From: Sporocytophaga sp.
GTDB taxonomy: Bacteria > Bacteroidota > Bacteroidia > Cytophagales > Cytophagaceae
NCBI GenBank assembly: GCA_024707265.1
Contig: JANQAB010000009.1
Coordinates: 496,001 to 560,000 of the forward strand
Length of the DNA stretch: 64,000 bases
Direction: 5' to 3'
In this document: positions 63,610 through 64,000 of the stretch, one piece after another
How the letters are laid out: every line of letters begins with the position of its first letter
Position numbering within the stretch: the first letter of the stretch is position 1
Notes under the pieces: generated by a model
What the model was told of the DNA's origin: nothing
Database searches by the model: none
The model's input: the letters and a program-made list of their open reading frames with translations, nothing else
Program-made: the position numbers and the translations under genes

Positions 63610-63966
63610 GATTGGTTTTAGTTTTTAAAAAGAACTGAGCCTATTAATAATAATTGATGTCATCGCTCTAATCGATGGCATCAATCAGATCGTTTAGGTT
63701 GTCCCATGCCTTCAAAAGTGGGACTTAGGATAATATCTTTAGTGAATACGCTACTCAATATTCTGAAGAATATCCGGTTAAAAATGCCAATGGATTAATT
63801 ATAATTTTTCTTCAAAAGTTTACACAAGATTTTTTTTTTCTGTTAAAAAAGCACTCTTAAGCCCTTGTATTTCAATGGAAGCAACAGATGTGTTTAACAA
63901 TTTTTAATTCTTTACAGTTCTTCATATACAGCTTCTCTCAGAGTTTGAATCTAAAAGCCTTTACTT
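63610..63966. other. Intergenic region with a long hairpin at 63653-63685
   Basis: No gene. The arms TTGATGTCATCG and CGATGGCATCAA pair at 11 of 12 positions around a 7-base loop, with one more A-T pair outside. No T run follows directly, so it may be an extragenic palindrome or a terminator of the permease gene. Confidence 0.5.
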
Positions 63967-64000
63967 ATGAGAAGAATCCTACAACAACAAAAAAGACTTT
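63967..64000 (+). CDS. Possible start of a gene cut by the window edge
   Basis: An ATG at 63967 opens a frame MRRILQQQKRL that continues past base 64000. Only 11 codons are seen; the true frame cannot be judged. Confidence 0.2.
   Translation, partial: MRRILQQQKRL

Overview
The window looks like a chromosomal segment of a gliding member of the Bacteroidota, most plausibly a Cytophagales bacterium. Supporting evidence is the low GC content, a GldJ-type gliding lipoprotein, four large secreted proteins ending in type IX secretion (T9SS) sorting tails, the families DUF4175, DUF4380, DUF2147 and DUF4345, and an exosortase with a short CTERM-like substrate. No tRNA, rRNA or CRISPR array was seen.

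Layout. 0-5 kb: ECF sigma factor with anti-sigma factor, a beta-barrel protein, gldJ and comF. 5-17 kb: housekeeping genes on the + strand (exonuclease III, peptide-binding lipoprotein, DUF4175 protein, RsbW-like ATPase, ybeY, mnmG, methyltransferase, Ig-like lipoprotein). Four parS-like sites lie between ybeY and mnmG. A 454-bp AT-rich gap at 16992-17445 has two perfect DnaA boxes and sits where hand-counted G/C skew flips, so it is a good oriC candidate. 17.4-22.9 kb: TPR protein, acyl-CoA synthetase, DUF4380 protein, DNA alkylation repair protein. 22.9-28.8 kb (- strand): glycosyltransferase, DUF2147 protein, then a sorting locus with exosortase, associated membrane protein, LRR protein and a 71-residue CTERM-like protein. 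29-31.6 kb: DUF4345 protein and AraC regulator, then a non-coding array of ~164-bp tandem repeats with hairpins. 31.6-35.9 kb: a four-gene lipid-linked sugar cassette (GT2, YdjC-type deacetylase, GT39, flippase-like protein) resembling the Arn pathway in outline. 36-39.6 kb: three kynurenine pathway genes. 40.2-47.2 kb: an accessory region with an IS21-family element that cuts a membrane-protein gene, a divergent XRE/SymE pair with twin operators, a SUKH protein, a zinc-ribbon/DUF4272 protein and a NADAR protein. 47.5-53.2 kb: secreted M6-like metalloprotease, cupin and another T9SS cargo. 53.5-57.8 kb: sugar/polysaccharide-type operon (two Gfo/Idh/MocA proteins, HAD, GT2) facing a methyltransferase. 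58-64 kb: duplicated LamG protein, HxlR/DoxX divergent pair, methyltransferase, small lipoprotein and AI-2E-family permease.

Sequence quality matters. Eleven apparent frameshifts in eight genes all fall at mononucleotide runs of 5-9 bases, and correcting each by one base restores a family-length protein. I treat them as probable sequencing errors rather than pseudogenes and give the whole reconstructed gene as one entry.
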